Positions 12,976-25,499 of a stretch of DNA of 64,000 bases are shown here, one piece after another. A program made the position numbers and the translations under genes. Source of the stretch: Rhytidiadelphus loreus (Eukaryota; Streptophyta; Bryopsida; Hypnales; Hylocomiaceae); assembly GCA_947034895.1 (NCBI GenBank), contig OX344761.1, positions 83,779,839 to 83,843,838 of the forward strand, written 5' to 3'. The notes under the pieces were generated by a model. That model made no database searches. It had not been told where the DNA came from and worked only from the letters and a program-made list of their open reading frames with translations. How positions within the stretch are numbered: position 1 is the first letter of the stretch; each line of letters starts with the position of its first letter.

Positions 12976-13069
12976 TTAATGTTGGCAAATAAAATCAATG
13001 ACAAATGAAATAAACTGGAAAATCAAGAGAAGCATTTGGTGCCAACCAAATGAGTATACTAATAAGGTA

Positions 13070-13310
13070 AACTACTCCATTTTAAACGAGTAAGCCCATT
13101 TGTGGGCTAAATTATGTCAATGGTGTACATTTTAGAAGAATGTATACTACTAATATAATTTTGTCCACATCGCAAGCCAAATGGAAGCAAGCCCATCATG
13201 GACAAAATTATATTAGTAGTGTGCATTCAAGTTCTAAAATATATACCACTAGTATAAATTTGCTTGGGCAATGGAGTTACTCCCATTTGACTTGTAATGG
13301 ACCCATTTAC
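13070..13310. repeat. Foldback (inverted-repeat) element
   Basis: A 22 bp perfect inverted repeat, ACTACTAATATAATTTTGTC plus CA at about 13146-13167 and its complement at about 13199-13220, sits inside longer imperfect arms (TTTTAGAA...GAATG and ATTC...TTCTAAAA; CCCATTTG blocks further out). The whole folds into one hairpin. Ends and target duplication are not clear, so the limits are approximate. Confidence 0.5.
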
Positions 13311-14328
13311 ATTGAATTTAACCATGATGCTTCAACAATATAGCTTAACTAGTGAGGTGTCAACGATACTAATTTGTCAATGTTAACACCAAAGTTTAAA
13401 GACATAATTTATTTTCCTAGTTAATGATTCATTTTTTGGTTGTCAAAATTGTGATTGAAAATCATCCAAAATGGAATAAACTATGGAAATTGAATGAAAA
13501 AAAATTCACATTTGAAGGTGAAAATTGATTTCGATATAAACATGGCTATGTTATGACCCCCCATATGTATATTTTTTCTAAACATGCTAAATTACAATCC
13601 ATATGGAATTAACAACCATATCCTACATATTCTCCATATATTTGCATGTTGTACTATAACAATATATCATACTAATACATATTCCATATATATTCCATAT
13701 ATCATACCCATCCGAAAGTTTTTAGGGTTTTGGTTTTGGAAAGTAGGTGAACAAATCAGGTGTTTTATTTATTTATTTTTGATTTGTGGGGACGATTAAT
13801 TAATTGATAAGATCTGTGTAAGTCTCTTTTCGAGGGGACTTTTGATTGAAAATCATTCAAAATGGATAAAACCAATTGAACAAAAGTACACATTTGCTGG
13901 TGAAAATAGATTTATCTATAAAATACGGCTCCATTATGGCCCTTGTTGTCCCAAAAATTAAAAACTTAAAAGAACTTAAAAAAAAACCCGGAACAAAATA
14001 AAATAATCTCCATGGAAGTACGTCCCGCAGTCCTCCCCTAACGCCGACGGTGACGGCAACTGACGCCGACAAAATCGTCCACAGTCGTCCGTCCGTACTT
14101 CAGTCGACGGCGACGAATATACAATACAGTATAATACACAGTATTTTTATACTCATACGATACTGATCTCTTTCTCTCACGGCGCTCGCTCTGTTGTAAG
14201 TATGAAGTCTCCCCCCTTGCAAATCCCGCAACCGCATTCCTTCCATTTCACAACCCCCATCAGTCTTCAAATTCATCAGTCTTCTTTCACCGAGATCATC
14301 ACAGCAATCAACAAATCTCAGCTCACAT

Positions 14329-14335
14329 TATATAG
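14329..14335 (+). promoter_or_regulatory. Candidate TATA box for the expansin gene
   Basis: TATATAG lies 443 bases before the expansin start codon, in a pyrimidine-rich, less AT-rich stretch. The distance implies a long leader or a leader intron; no transcript evidence is available. Confidence 0.3.
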
Positions 14336-14777
14336 TCCGGCCATTGCCTCTAGCTTTTGCTTGATCGAGCGAGCTCAATCTTGCAGCCGGAAGCTAGTCA
14401 TGCTTTCTTCTGAGATTTGAAGACTGAATTGGTAGCCAATTTGGTCCAGTAGGGGAACAATTTCTTACCCTCAAACAGATTCGTGAGCTGCGCTTTGCTG
14501 TGGCTTTCGATCCTTGCAATCGGGATTGCATACAACAAAACATGAGCTAGCTGCCCCAGACATTTCACTGCATTCATCGATACAGAGCAATGCTAATAAC
14601 CTAATCATATGATAGTGTGGGGTTTGTCTTCTAGATTTTTTTGAGTATAGGGCTGGAGTGATGGTCGATCGATTGATCGATTGATTGATGGTACGTTTGA
14701 ACTTGGCATTGGAGGTATGTTCGATCTTGAATCTGTGAAACTCCAAATTTAGAGTGGTCTGTATAAAATATTTTACA

Positions 14778-16965
14778 ATGGCCTGCATTGGCAACACCAC
14801 GCTTCTGTGTGCGCTTTTGATGGTCTTCTTCGTGCAAGGAGTAGTTGGAGACGGATGGATCGGTGCTTCTGCAACTTTCTATGGTGGAAGTGACGCTGCA
14901 GGAACTATGGGTATGTCGCCGGTTCCAATTGTTTTGCATTGCCTCTCAATCTATCTGTAAAGTACAACCACTGAGCCCTTTGCTCAATCAAGAGTCATAG
15001 ATCTGGATGTCCAAGATTCAATGAAACAGATTGGTTTTATGTTTGAAAGCTTCGGGAATTGAATGGGAAGCTCGCTCCTGGAGCTAGGGAGGTTATCTTA
15101 TAGTTCATTTTGCTTACAGATGCTTCATATAATGAGAGATTACAGAAAACGTGTCTCGTTTCAATCGGGGAGAGATTCTTTTCATTGGTTGTCTGCACTG
15201 CAAAGCTCACTTACGATTGTTGCCGAAGCATCATTAAAATTCAAGTCTAGTTGATTTCCAAGATAGTGTATGGTACAAACTGCATTTGAAAATTTATCTG
15301 AGTGGAAAACCAAGCAGTGGATATAGAGGGCGGGATTAATGCCTAGCTCTCACAATCTTCTCCTCTTTAAGTGTTGTAATGTCTTCTTGAGACTCTTGAC
15401 TGAGCATGAATCGAACAAGATACACACACAGATATTAAGTTGGATGCCCACGACTCGGCATGCATAATACCATGGCTCGGCATGTTATTTCTCGTTACAA
15501 ACAAGTCACCTAGTTCTTACAAGATGAGCCACATTGCGCTATTTTGCATTGCCTGTGGTTACTGAGGCTATCTTCTTACATGAGTGTTCCTGGAATTGAA
15601 CTAATGCAGGTGGTTCTTGCGGCTATGGCAACGTGTTCACGCATGGCTATGGAACCAACACTGTAGCATTGAGCACAGCTCTTTACAACTCCGGTCTCTC
15701 CTGCGGCTCGTGCTTCGAGGTCAAGTGTAATGGTGGAGGTGCAGGGTGCGTCCCAGGAAGCCCTTCCATCACAGTCACGGCCACCAATTTCTGCCCCCCC
15801 AATCCGCACATCCCAACCAACAACGGCGGCTGGTGTAACATGCCCCGGCAACACTTCGACATGGCACAGCCGGCCTTTCTTCGCATTGCTCAATACCGTG
15901 CTGGCATTGTGCCTGTCCTGTACAGAAGGTACTTGACCACAATCATTCTCTGATTTTGTCCTTGAAGGAATGTATTTTTTGAGAATTGGAGAAGGCTCTT
16001 AACACTCTCGAATGATCATTTTCCTTTTTTTGAATTCGGGAAGTCATCGTTTCATATCTCTTAACATATGTACAGTACAGTAGAACTGCAGATGTAGCCT
16101 TTGAGCCTTCTATCCAGTGTTCGAAATTCAGATTATTCTTAGATTCGAGTTACGAACACCTGCAAAAAACCGTTTTGCACTGAAAAGAGATCTTATTGAG
16201 CATAAAAATACGTTCCCTGGATCCTGGAAGTTTTAACCTGGAAATGGCGGTATTTCACAAAATTGGCCAGCAGGCATAGTAAAGGTGGAGTTCTGAAGGA
16301 CTGGAATCATTTTCTTGACTAAAAAATGGAGCCACTTTGGTTTAGCCCCAATTAAAACTGGAATCCAAAACTGAACCTCTTCTTCGTATTTTCCCCAGGT
16401 TCAGAGCTCAAGATTTCCACATCTGAACCGATCTATGCACTTGAAAGTAGTAGTTTCCAGAGACGAGCACTTGAATTTCACATGTTTGATGCTCTAGAAT
16501 CGGCCGTTTTAACAAATATGATCGTTTCTCTTTCAGTCTGATTGTTCTACCATCTAACCTCTCCGTTAATCTCTCCATAATTCTTATTATAGCTCCACAC
16601 AAGCCTACTCATTCTCTCTTTAAGATAGTCTTTAAACTGGCGATGTTGTCGTGTGCAGAGTTCCGTGCCAAAGGTCAGGTGGCATGCACTTCACTGTGAA
16701 CGGACACCAGTTCTTCAACTTGGTGCTGATCACAAACGTTGGCGGCAGTGGCAACATCCAAGCGGTGAAGATCAAAGGCTCCAGAACAGCCGGATGGCAG
16801 CCCATGTGGCGCAACTGGGGTCAGAATTGGCAAATCAACACCAACCTGAATGGACAGAGCCTGTCATTTATGGTCACTTCAGGAGATGGCCGCACAGTCA
16901 CGAGCATGAATGTCGCTCCACAGTTTTGGAGATATGGGCAAACTTTTTCAGGGCTCCAGTTCTAA
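14778..16965 (+). CDS. Alpha-expansin (EXPA)
   Basis: Non-enzymatic cell-wall loosening protein. Exons 14778-14910, 15610-15928 and 16659-16965 give 252 residues, the usual alpha-expansin size. The ATG at 14778 is preferred over the upstream one at 14754 because it begins directly with a signal peptide (residues 1-24, hydrophobic [11 protein letters not shown]), with the mature protein starting DGWIGA. Residues 45-150 form the six-bladed double-psi barrel with the conserved cysteines, GGWCN and the catalytic-like HFD motif at 126-128, the alpha-expansin hallmark. The C-terminal half is the CBM63-like domain with conserved aromatics (MWRNWGQNW). Both introns lie at positions conserved in plant expansins (after GTMG and before VPC). 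The protein would be secreted and bind cellulose and xyloglucan. I see no damage. Confidence 0.95.
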
Positions 16966-18201
16966 TTGACACTTGATTTAGTGTCATATTTGGGGGAATT
17001 CCTCATTGTTTGACTACCCAAAGGATTAAAAACACTACCAAAAAGAGTAGTTCAGGGATCATGGGAGAGGGATTGGAAGACTGTAAAAGGAGCCTACCCA
17101 CAATCCCTCAGTCACTCTTTCTAGTTGTGAACGCAGCCGCCCGTGGTGTGTGCATCTCACTTTCAGATTGCAGCCCAGTCGTGACATGGCCGATTCTAAC
17201 CTTATAGTATCTCTTGCAACTTCATTTTTTAGCTATACGAGATTTTTAGAGCTCTTATAGTGCTCTGTTCACCCTAATTGCAGTTTGATCAACTTCTGGC
17301 GCACATAGTTGCGATTGCAATTAAGGTGGTATATTTCATATACTCGCTTTAATTTATTAAACAAGTGGAGGGTTAACTAAGATTCATTGCCTTATCTAGT
17401 GCTTTCAGTGTTATGAAAAGGTATGTTTACAGTTCAAAATGCAGCTATCGTCTTGAATTCCGTGCATCGAGTTTTGGAAGACGATGGCTGCAGGTAGAGC
17501 AAAACGATATACATATACGGTATAGGCATATGTACCATTGTGCTCCGGCACATCCAATTTATCTAAAGCCACTGGCATGAACTTGTCAAGTACTGTAGTG
17601 TCTATTGCATGCTTATACAAGAGAAGGAAAACTGCTTTGAGTACCTCTGAATCTGATTCTCTGGGTGGTTGTAGGGCTACATTTTATGTTCATGTTCTCT
17701 ACATCAGCCCATTCACTTCAACAGTTGTCTCTCCGATCCGGTGTGGACGAGTTCAGCTCTCCAAGCTCCTTTCACAATTTTCAGCAAAGACTGCAGAAAC
17801 ATATAAACGGTGAATTTGTTTGTCTACACACGTGGTATAACTTTATTAGTTAAAGTAAAGCTTTGATTAGGAGCCCGCCATTCTGAGGTTGATATGTTTG
17901 CGACAAGAGGATACTACAGAGAATCAGAACAGGATCAAAGTCGACCCAAATTTCACGGGCGTGTATCAGATGGATTATAGAATTTTATGGAGAAAAATCC
18001 TTATATTAAGTATCAAATGATATTCACAACCATTAAATGAAAAACTCCATAAGATGAAAGTTCAAATAAAATGAAATCTTCAGTCTTAATCACAAACAGA
18101 AACGAAATCTCCTTGAAATTTCCACAACGAAGTGAACACAACGATAATGTTACAAGTGCAATAGCAGCTTAACGAAATATACGTCTATCCTACTCTCTAT
18201 T
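16966..18201. other. Convergent intergenic region (3' UTRs)
   Basis: It lies between the 3' ends of the expansin (+) and dehydrogenase (-) genes and should contain both 3' UTRs. Small ORFs around 17400-17850 occur in several frames and match nothing I know. Confidence 0.5.
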
Positions 18202-20987
18202 TCACCAATCCCTTTGTTCAAGGTTCTTCACGAAAAAATTTCCTTGCGAGCACTTCTCTGCAGGCAAGAGGGACAAAGATCCCAAAGCTATGCCCGACTG
18301 CTCCACCGGCGTCCACCTCACGGTCGCCGAAAGCTCCTCTGCTTTAGCAGCACCAACTTTGGCTACAAAAGAATTCAAAAAATTGGTCTTCATAGCTCCA
18401 GGGCACATGGCGTTCACATAGATCTTCTGCCCCTCGGGTCTGCTCAACAACTGAGCAGCTAAGACTCGTGTGTAGATGTTCATGAAGAGCTTTGACTCCC
18501 TGTACTGAAACAGGTTCTTCCCCCAATTCTCTTCCTTGTTTCGGCCTGCTTTCACATCTTCCAAATACTTGGTGGCAAGAGCATCCACTATTGTTTCGTC
18601 CTTGTGCTCTATGGCTTCTGAAACCTTCGCCTTGAGGTACTCATTGTGATCAAAGTTCTGTAAACCAGAACCAAAAAAAATTCAAAATCCCCTTTCGTGG
18701 TTCACTTTCAACGCCCGAGGACCAATTAGTCATGGTTCTAAAACGACCAAAATTCGATTGATAGAATTTTGGGAAACATAAGTCCAAATTTTACATCCCT
18801 TAAAAGCTCATTGCAAATATATTAATAAAACTGGACAAAAAACACTCCCCACATGAGGGCCATTTCGGGCTTCTAGGTCGCTTTACGAGTTAAGAGAAAA
18901 AAAAGAAATAACACGCAGAAAAGAAAAGTTGTAGGTACCTCCATTTGGCCAACTTGGGAAGAGACCATGACAATACGAGCCCCAGAAGGCGAAGCTCTCA
19001 ACAATGGTAACAATTTTTCGGTAACTCTTCTCACACTAAAATAGTTTGTTTCAATCGTATCTACTGCTTCTTGATATCTATCTGCCTCGGCCATAAACTG
19101 CACTGCGGCGTTGTTTACCTGCCAACCCCACAAACAACCACTCCAACGTCAACACAATAACAAACATAACCTCACTGGAGCCTGTCTCTATAGACAAACA
19201 TTGGGCATGGTTAACATCTCATAATCTTGTCACATCGTTATGACATCCTGCTATTGAGACCTTTGATTGATTATAGAACTTATGTGCATTGACATGAAAA
19301 TAAAATCTACACATGTACTAGATAGATAAATGGTTGAGGGTATGTCATTGAGATTTTGAATCTTGTAAGATCAGACAGTCCACAATGAGCAAACTGGTAA
19401 GAGATTGTGAACTATTTGAGAAATTCGAGCACTAAGTGACAGGGCAATGACAGAGACAACAAAAACTAGTCACGATAAAAGCATCCCTTACCAATCCCAT
19501 AGCTTATCACATAACAAGGCTGTACTTCTACGGAACCTCAGGTAGAGGATACTAGAATCTCATCCAATCTCCTATTTTGACCTCAAAACTAAATCGGGTA
19601 CCAAAACTAAATCTCATCCAATACACTTTCAATTAGCAAAGTTGTGTAAGTAAGACTTTATATAGCCATTGAATGCAAATGGGGCTATCTACTATCCCTT
19701 CAATCTCTATAACCTCCTACTTTATATAATTGTGTAAGAAATCATCATACATTGATTGATAAAGTAAGCTTATGATAAGAGAATCCCATAGCGTGATCAT
19801 TAGATCTAGCTTAGTATAAATACAAAACCTTTGACACTAGTGTACACCTCAATTCGTGTGCCTTCTATGTCAAATAAACAAAAGTTGCATTGAGAATTTG
19901 GCTTTCCCAAGACCTTTTAAGGTTTATTTAAATGCTTAAAGTGACACAGATAATATCCTCTACCTTGGTCTAAAAAAGACTAAAAACATACTTACGAGTT
20001 TCTAAAAACAAACCAATTAGCAACAATGGAGAGACTTCTTACCAAAATGTCAATACCACCGAAAGTCTGTTGCAAGTAGGATGCCAACTCGGCCACGGAC
20101 TGCTCAGCGGTGACATCGAGTTGGTGAAAATGAAGAAACTCCTTGAGCTCTGGCTCGGCTGCCACCGCCCCATTGACCGCTGCAAGCCCTCTGGCAGTGT
20201 CTCTCGCCGTGGACACAACGGTGACGCCGTTTCTTGCCAACGTCAGGGCAATCGCTTCTCCCAGACCTTTGTTGCTTCCCGTCACCACAGCTACGGTGCT
20301 TTTCGACCACCACCTAATGCAAACATTCAAGTCAATAACACCAGATAAACATCAAACAACGTCATCAAGAAGATGCACACATTGGCGATCAATGTAGTCG
20401 CAATTCACGCAAATAGGAACAAGACCTAACACAAACAATTCAGTAACACCACACATGCAGCGAAAAATCCTCATGTCGACGCACCCATTTGCTGTCAACA
20501 TACTCACAATTCACAGAAATAGGAACAAAGAGGAGCACGCTACTTGATCTCAATAACACCACACCCTACAGATAGGAAACTGGCAGGGGCATGCTTCTGT
20601 ACCAGGACCAACTGCAAACAATGCAATAACACAACACCCGGCAAAAGATCTTCACAAAGATGCACCCATTTGCGATCAATGTAATCGCAATTCTAACAAA
20701 TAAACAACAGAGAGGAACATGCTTCTAGACCACCACACCGAGCAACATTATCATCACAATGATGCACCCATTTGCGATCAATGTAGTCGCAATTCACACA
20801 ATAGGAAAGAGAGAGGCTTGTTTTTTGGCCACTCTCATACTACAAACAATCCATTACACCACACCCAGCCAAATATCTGAACAAAGATGCACTTATTTGT
20901 GATTACTGTACAAGGAATTGAGAAAAATGGGAAACAGGGAAGGGAGAACTACTTGGCGGCCATGTCGAAGAGTAACGCGCGGCCCAT
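18202..20987 (-). CDS. Short-chain dehydrogenase/reductase (carbonyl or menthone reductase type)
   Basis: NADPH-dependent carbonyl reductase of the classical SDR family; the substrate cannot be told. Four exons on the minus strand: 20987-20953, 20313-20043, 19118-18939 and 18657-18202, 313 residues. Visible motifs are the cofactor motif TGSNKGLG (residues 23-30), NNAA (104-107), the catalytic serine in VMVSS (155-156) and YRESK (Tyr214, Lys218). The 58-residue Ser-to-Tyr gap is the insertion that separates the CBR1/menthone reductase group from shorter SDRs. The start is the first of two in-frame ATGs in a 35 bp first exon; the second, at residue 9, has a better context (ATGGCC). No targeting peptide is evident, so it is probably cytosolic. 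Intron 1 is built of internal repeats (separate entry). It is head to head with the CCDC174-like gene. Confidence 0.9.
20314..20952. repeat. Repeat-built first intron of the dehydrogenase gene
   Basis: The intron carries five diverged copies of a module centred on GATGCACCCATTTGCGATC followed by AATGTAGTCGCAATTC and, in most copies, AATAGGAAC; copies start near 20373, 20479, 20659, 20761 and 20886. Between them AACACCACACC-type blocks also recur. Spacing is irregular (about 100-180 bp). Confidence 0.75.
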
Positions 20988-21632
20988 GCTTGGAAGAAGC
21001 TTTGAGATTTTCAACTAGAAATGTTCACAACGAAATGAAGGAGACTCGTACTCTGCAAAGAATGTCCTTGCAGTATGTAGAGGGGAACATATAGCGGGGG
21101 AGACTTTGGTGACGTGGAGGATGGCGATTGGGGGGACCCCTGAGCTGTGGGGCCAGATGGTCGGAAGTTGGCAGCGAACGTTCATGGGATGGACGGAACG
21201 AAAGGTCGGAAGTTGCCTTTCATATTTTTTCGTGGTTTTTTCGTCGGACGGAGTCGGACGGAGTGTGCTGGCTGAAGGTCTGGGAAGCGTAATTCTGGAC
21301 GGCAGTGGACGCAACATGTGTTTGTCCGTCCAGGTTTCTCATCCATCTCTGTCCCTGAGATCATCCATCTCCATCCCGGATATCATCCATCCCCGAGATC
21401 AGCCTCAGGGTCTCTCTCATCCATTACTATCCCCCTCTCATCCATCTACATCCTTGTGCTCATCCGTCCCCATCCCACATATATTAGGGTTTTCATTCTT
21501 CCTCACCTTCCGCATGCTTCCTCCCGCACAATTTTCTTCTTCATCGCAAGCCTTCGAAGTACGAGAGCGCACCCCCGTTGCTCTCCAATTTTCTACCACG
21601 CAGCATTCCTGTCTCCCACACATTACAATCCG
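20988..21632. promoter_or_regulatory. Shared promoter region of two divergent genes
   Basis: Only 645 bases separate the start codon of the dehydrogenase (-) from that of the CCDC174-like gene (+). The CCDC174 side (about 21339-21470) is rich in CATCCATC units on the plus strand, probably in its 5' leader, followed by TATATTAGGGTTTTC at 21479-21493, a telo-box-like AGGGTTT element common in plant housekeeping promoters. Long ORFs through this stretch (for example 21106-21702) are an effect of the C/T-rich repeats. Confidence 0.55.
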
Positions 21633-23838
21633 ATGGAAGACGAACCCAAGGAGAAGCGGGAGCGCGTGGACTCGCTGGGATGGATTACGGAGTCCGCGGT
21701 GATGCCGAAGAAGCAGCGGGTGATCGAAGGCGTGGGTGCGTCCTCCATCGTGGAGCTTCGAGCGCAACTTTACCGCACGCAGAAGGATGTGCAGCGGGCG
21801 AAGGAACTCGGCGTGGATGCGGATGTTTTCAGGCCCAAGAAGAAGGTCGACGCGTTTCTCAAGAAGAATTCGGGCGTCGAGGGTCGGGCGACAAGGTGCG
21901 CTGAACTTTTTTTATTCCTTTTTTCTGGTTTTTGTGAAGTGAGGATTGGTTTTGGGAAACAGGAAGATTGTAATTTACTTGTGTGGAGGGGTTTGCATCT
22001 GATTATCAAGTGGATGGAGTGGTTGTTTGTTAGGGTTTGTGATTTGAAGGTTTTGTTGAAGTGGGGCCGCGTGTGGAATAGGTCTTGGTATTAAGAGATG
22101 ATCTAATTAATGATTGCACCCAAACTTTGTGAACCTGAAATTTCTTGCTGAATTCTTAACCAAATTTGAGTGAAATCTTTGTTGGAGAGCTACTGAGAAT
22201 GTGCTTTCAATGAGATATTGTATCGCTTTGATAATGACCTCAAGTATTGAGATCACAGTAAGCATTCGGCGATTGGTGACTTTGAAAGCAGACTACAGAG
22301 AGCCAACAATCAGTCTGTTTTTTGAGATTTTTTGCTAATATCTGGGTCCGATTATGTGAGTGATAGCTTAATGGAAAGCGCTCATTCATGTACACGGTAG
22401 TATTGAGAATGTAGTAACCAATTGAAGTTTGCTGGGCTAGGGTGTCATCAGTGTTTTAATACCCGCCGTTTAGTTCATTCGATATGACTCGACGATAGTA
22501 TTTACTTAAATTTGGAACTTTATGGTCATCCTCCAAGTCGATACACTTGTGTGTGTTAGGGTTTGTGATTGAGGTGGAAGTTGTATTGACTGCTTCGAAA
22601 TTGATTATCCACAACAACTTCATTTCAGTTGGTATTTGATGGTAGGAGTAACTTTATTTATGTTCTGGTGTGGTTTCTGGTACAGAGACAAGCTCCATCT
22701 CAAGGCGACGCAGGCTGGAGCTGACAGCTACGCAGCTCTGGAGAAGAAAGCTGAGCTTTATGACAAGCTCGTGAGGGGCGAGTTACCGGATGAAGAAGAG
22801 AAAGAGAAGTATAGTGTCGATTTTCTTCGTAAAGGGACATTGGGTGACGAAGCCGAGGAAATGGAGAGGGAGCGGCTTGGTGATTTCAGATATGATGAGA
22901 GAGAGAACTTTGGAACTGCAGAGGTACCAGCCGTGATTGACAGGGGTACGTCAGAGGCGAAGCCCAAATCAGGTGTGGGTTGGGGATCGGGGAAATCAAC
23001 AGGTCTAAGCCTCGAGCAGAAACAACTCATCAGGTATGAATCCCTCGTCTTCGTTATATTCCAGAATCATATACTTGGCTTCGTCCCTCCAGTCGAGTTG
23101 TTCAGAACATACATTTTGAACGGGTTATTTTTATCCACTACATTTGAAGAGTTGTTACCATCGTAAGGATCGTATGCAGTGTTGAATGAACATGGTTCTC
23201 AAGGAAATTATTCTTGCTAAGACCCATGCAATGCAAAAATGTTGTTGTAAGATTAGGAATCCATTTCAGCTGTTTTGAGTGGTTTCTCTTATTAGAATGG
23301 AATTTTTTGAATGTGGCTCCTGAGGCCGCATTTTGAGAGAATTTCAATGCTCTTCAATATATATTATTTGTATAGAGTATGAATTTATGAGTTTTCAAAG
23401 TTTTAGTCATAGGGGAGTAAAACCGTGGGTAGGCTTTGACTCTTTAGCTGTTGTACATTGTCATATTCACTAGATTCTAAATATGTTCTGGTCAGTAACA
23501 TCTACTCCACTTTTACCTGTACTACCCATGGCAGAAGGTCTCTCACTAGAAAAGGTTCACTACCTTAAATTTGTCCTTGTAGCTGTTATTTTTTATAATG
23601 TTTGATGTCTGATGCAACGTGTATTCCTGACCTTTTGAATAAATACAGGGATGTGAATATAGAAACAATCGAGGCTCGTGAAAAAGCAGTGGAATTGAAG
23701 CAGAGGCGACAGACGCTGGCTGAAAAGAAAAGAGAAAAGATGCGATTAGCGTTTCTTAAGAAACAGGTTGAGAAACTCAAATCTTCTGGAGGTTCACAGA
23801 AAGAAACTGGTGTCTCTAAGGAGCAGGCAACAAGTTAG
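21633..23838 (+). CDS. CCDC174-like coiled-coil protein
   Basis: Exons 21633-21895, 22686-23033 and 23649-23838 give 266 residues. The protein begins MEDEPKEKRERVDSLGW. The block SSIVELRAQLYRTQKDVQ resembles the SSLVDLKAELF start of human CCDC174, a nuclear protein associated with the exon-junction complex and splicing. KKAELYDKLVRGELPDEEE followed by Y-VDFL matches the CCDC174 segment reading KLYEKM-KG-F-DEE-VDF in order and spacing. The C-terminal exon is a strongly charged helix (REKAVELKQRRQTLAEKKRE), probably a coiled coil. No signal peptide or membrane segment. A role in mRNA processing is inferred from the family only. Both splice junctions split an Arg codon, and the frame is continuous. 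Confidence 0.7.
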
Positions 23839-25495
23839 TACGCTACTGTGAGCACTTGCCAACCACGCCCATCTCGTTGTCACCTGGTAGAGAAGGTATA
23901 AGGTACTACAAGGAGCATCGCTTAACTAAATTTGCAAAGGAGCATAGGCTGGAGATGGGGCCTACGAACTGCAATCGACTGATGACTTTGCAAAAATGGT
24001 TTTGAGGCTTGCTTAAGCGTATCCACGGACCACTTGCTCTCATTGTGACTAAACAGGGAATGCTTACGGAGAAGCTACTTCGATTGAAATCGAGCAGTTT
24101 GCCTTACAACGTTGAGGGGCTCTCTTTGCTCCAGTCTTTGAAGGATACTCAGATTTCAAAACCTCGAGTCCAATCAAGCAATCCTGTACAGTTCACGATG
24201 AACCAGGTTTGAGCCACGCATGAAGGGACCCTTATATACGCATGTTTATCCATGATGCAGCAATGATTAGTGGAGCAAGACTTTGCAGCATATAAGATCG
24301 CTGCTGAATACAAGAGCGATAAGGAGCCAGTTTGGACCTTCAGTGAAACTGTGTAATTCCCCCAAAAGAGGTACCACTCTTGCAGAATACATCTCTAATA
24401 GAGAATTTTGCAGTCATCTGACATATTATCATCATAGTGAGGACAGATGGTGGTGTAAAGAGCAACCATAATAGCGGTGTCTTCTGGCTTGCAGAATAAG
24501 GCGATTTCAGAATCATGATCCTGAACTGTACGAGGAGGCTAATATTGTGGAGAAAGAAGAATTGCATTGTGTCCAATCCTGCAAATTGCAGTGCACGAAT
24601 TGCATGTTTCTGCATAGCCACGACGCAGTACAAAAGGTAAATTGGCAGAGCATAAATTGAACGTCTTTGTAGTCTACCACGATAGTACTGTACATTTAGT
24701 GAATTTGAGCTATGATAGCTCAAAATATACCGGTAGCGAGGTAGAGCGTGGTAAACCTAATGTTCTATGGGCCTGGGGCCCCTGGGGCATGATCAAAAGA
24801 TACGAAGTGAATTTTTATAGCCAGACAGAATGAAGTGATGACGATATGACTTCGTTGCATCGTTTTCTGATTTCTGTAGAATTAGGTATCAGCACCTTAT
24901 TATGAATCAATGTCTACTTTCTTGGTAGCCCATCAAACTTTGGCAGCTCTGCACCCTTGAAAGAAGACTGATTCTAAATCCAACATTGTTGTACCGACGT
25001 TCAACTCATGTAACTTTATGTGCAGTGTGCACCTTGTGGTGAAAGGACCATTCATAAAACACAACATATCATCCACTTTTATAGAGGTAGTCTGAAGAAT
25101 GTGGTTGGTTTTTGCACCATGAATATTTGACAGCTTATTTATATACTTTATATAATAAAGAATGAAGTGCTATATTGTAAGTAATTTTTATTGAGATGGG
25201 AACCAGTTTGACACATTACATTAAGGGAGGGTCATTTGCATTCATGACGTTTGTATGTGGCCTAGGTTGGGATCTACAATCAATATTCCTGTAGAGAGGT
25301 TTATTACTTTAGGGAGTCTTGTTCATTAGGAGTTCTATTGTATATAGAAATTACACACATTAATAATTCTTTATTGAACATTCAACTAACTATACCTTTA
25401 ATTTAATTTGTTGATGAATTTATATATTCTAATTTTTAAAATTTTTAGGTACAAAAACTCTTGTAGCTACGTATTTTATAAAATGTTTCCATTAC
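23839..25495. other. Downstream region of the CCDC174-like gene
   Basis: Mixed-composition DNA to about 24830, then AT-rich. The first several hundred bases may be 3' UTR. ORFs at 24009-24212, 24283-24471 and 24642-24833 have no recognisable domain and no convincing splice links to the gene. Confidence 0.4.
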
Positions 25496-25499
25496 TTAA

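Larger units (their letters stand above)
12976..14777. other. Intergenic DNA and expansin upstream region
   Basis: It contains a foldback structure (about 13070-13310, separate entry) and AT-rich DNA. Composition turns mixed from about 13980, with CpG-rich blocks near 14030-14190. A GATC/GATT microsatellite lies at 14659-14690. The last 450 bases are probably the expansin leader. Confidence 0.5.

Noticed and set aside
6196..12979. Assigning the CCCCTAAAGG family to PIF/Harbinger with a TTA duplication
   Set aside because: The left flank would be TTA and the right TAA, which are not direct repeats; TTAA fits both copies and the nested insertion.
21106..21702. Long ORF through the divergent promoter overlapping the CCDC174 start
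   Set aside because: It is in another frame, composed of translated CATCC repeats, and the true coding frame continues through two introns from the ATG at 21633.
24009..24833. Possible extra exons downstream of the CCDC174-like gene
   Set aside because: No domain, and the coding sequence already ends at a stop within a full-length family-like protein.
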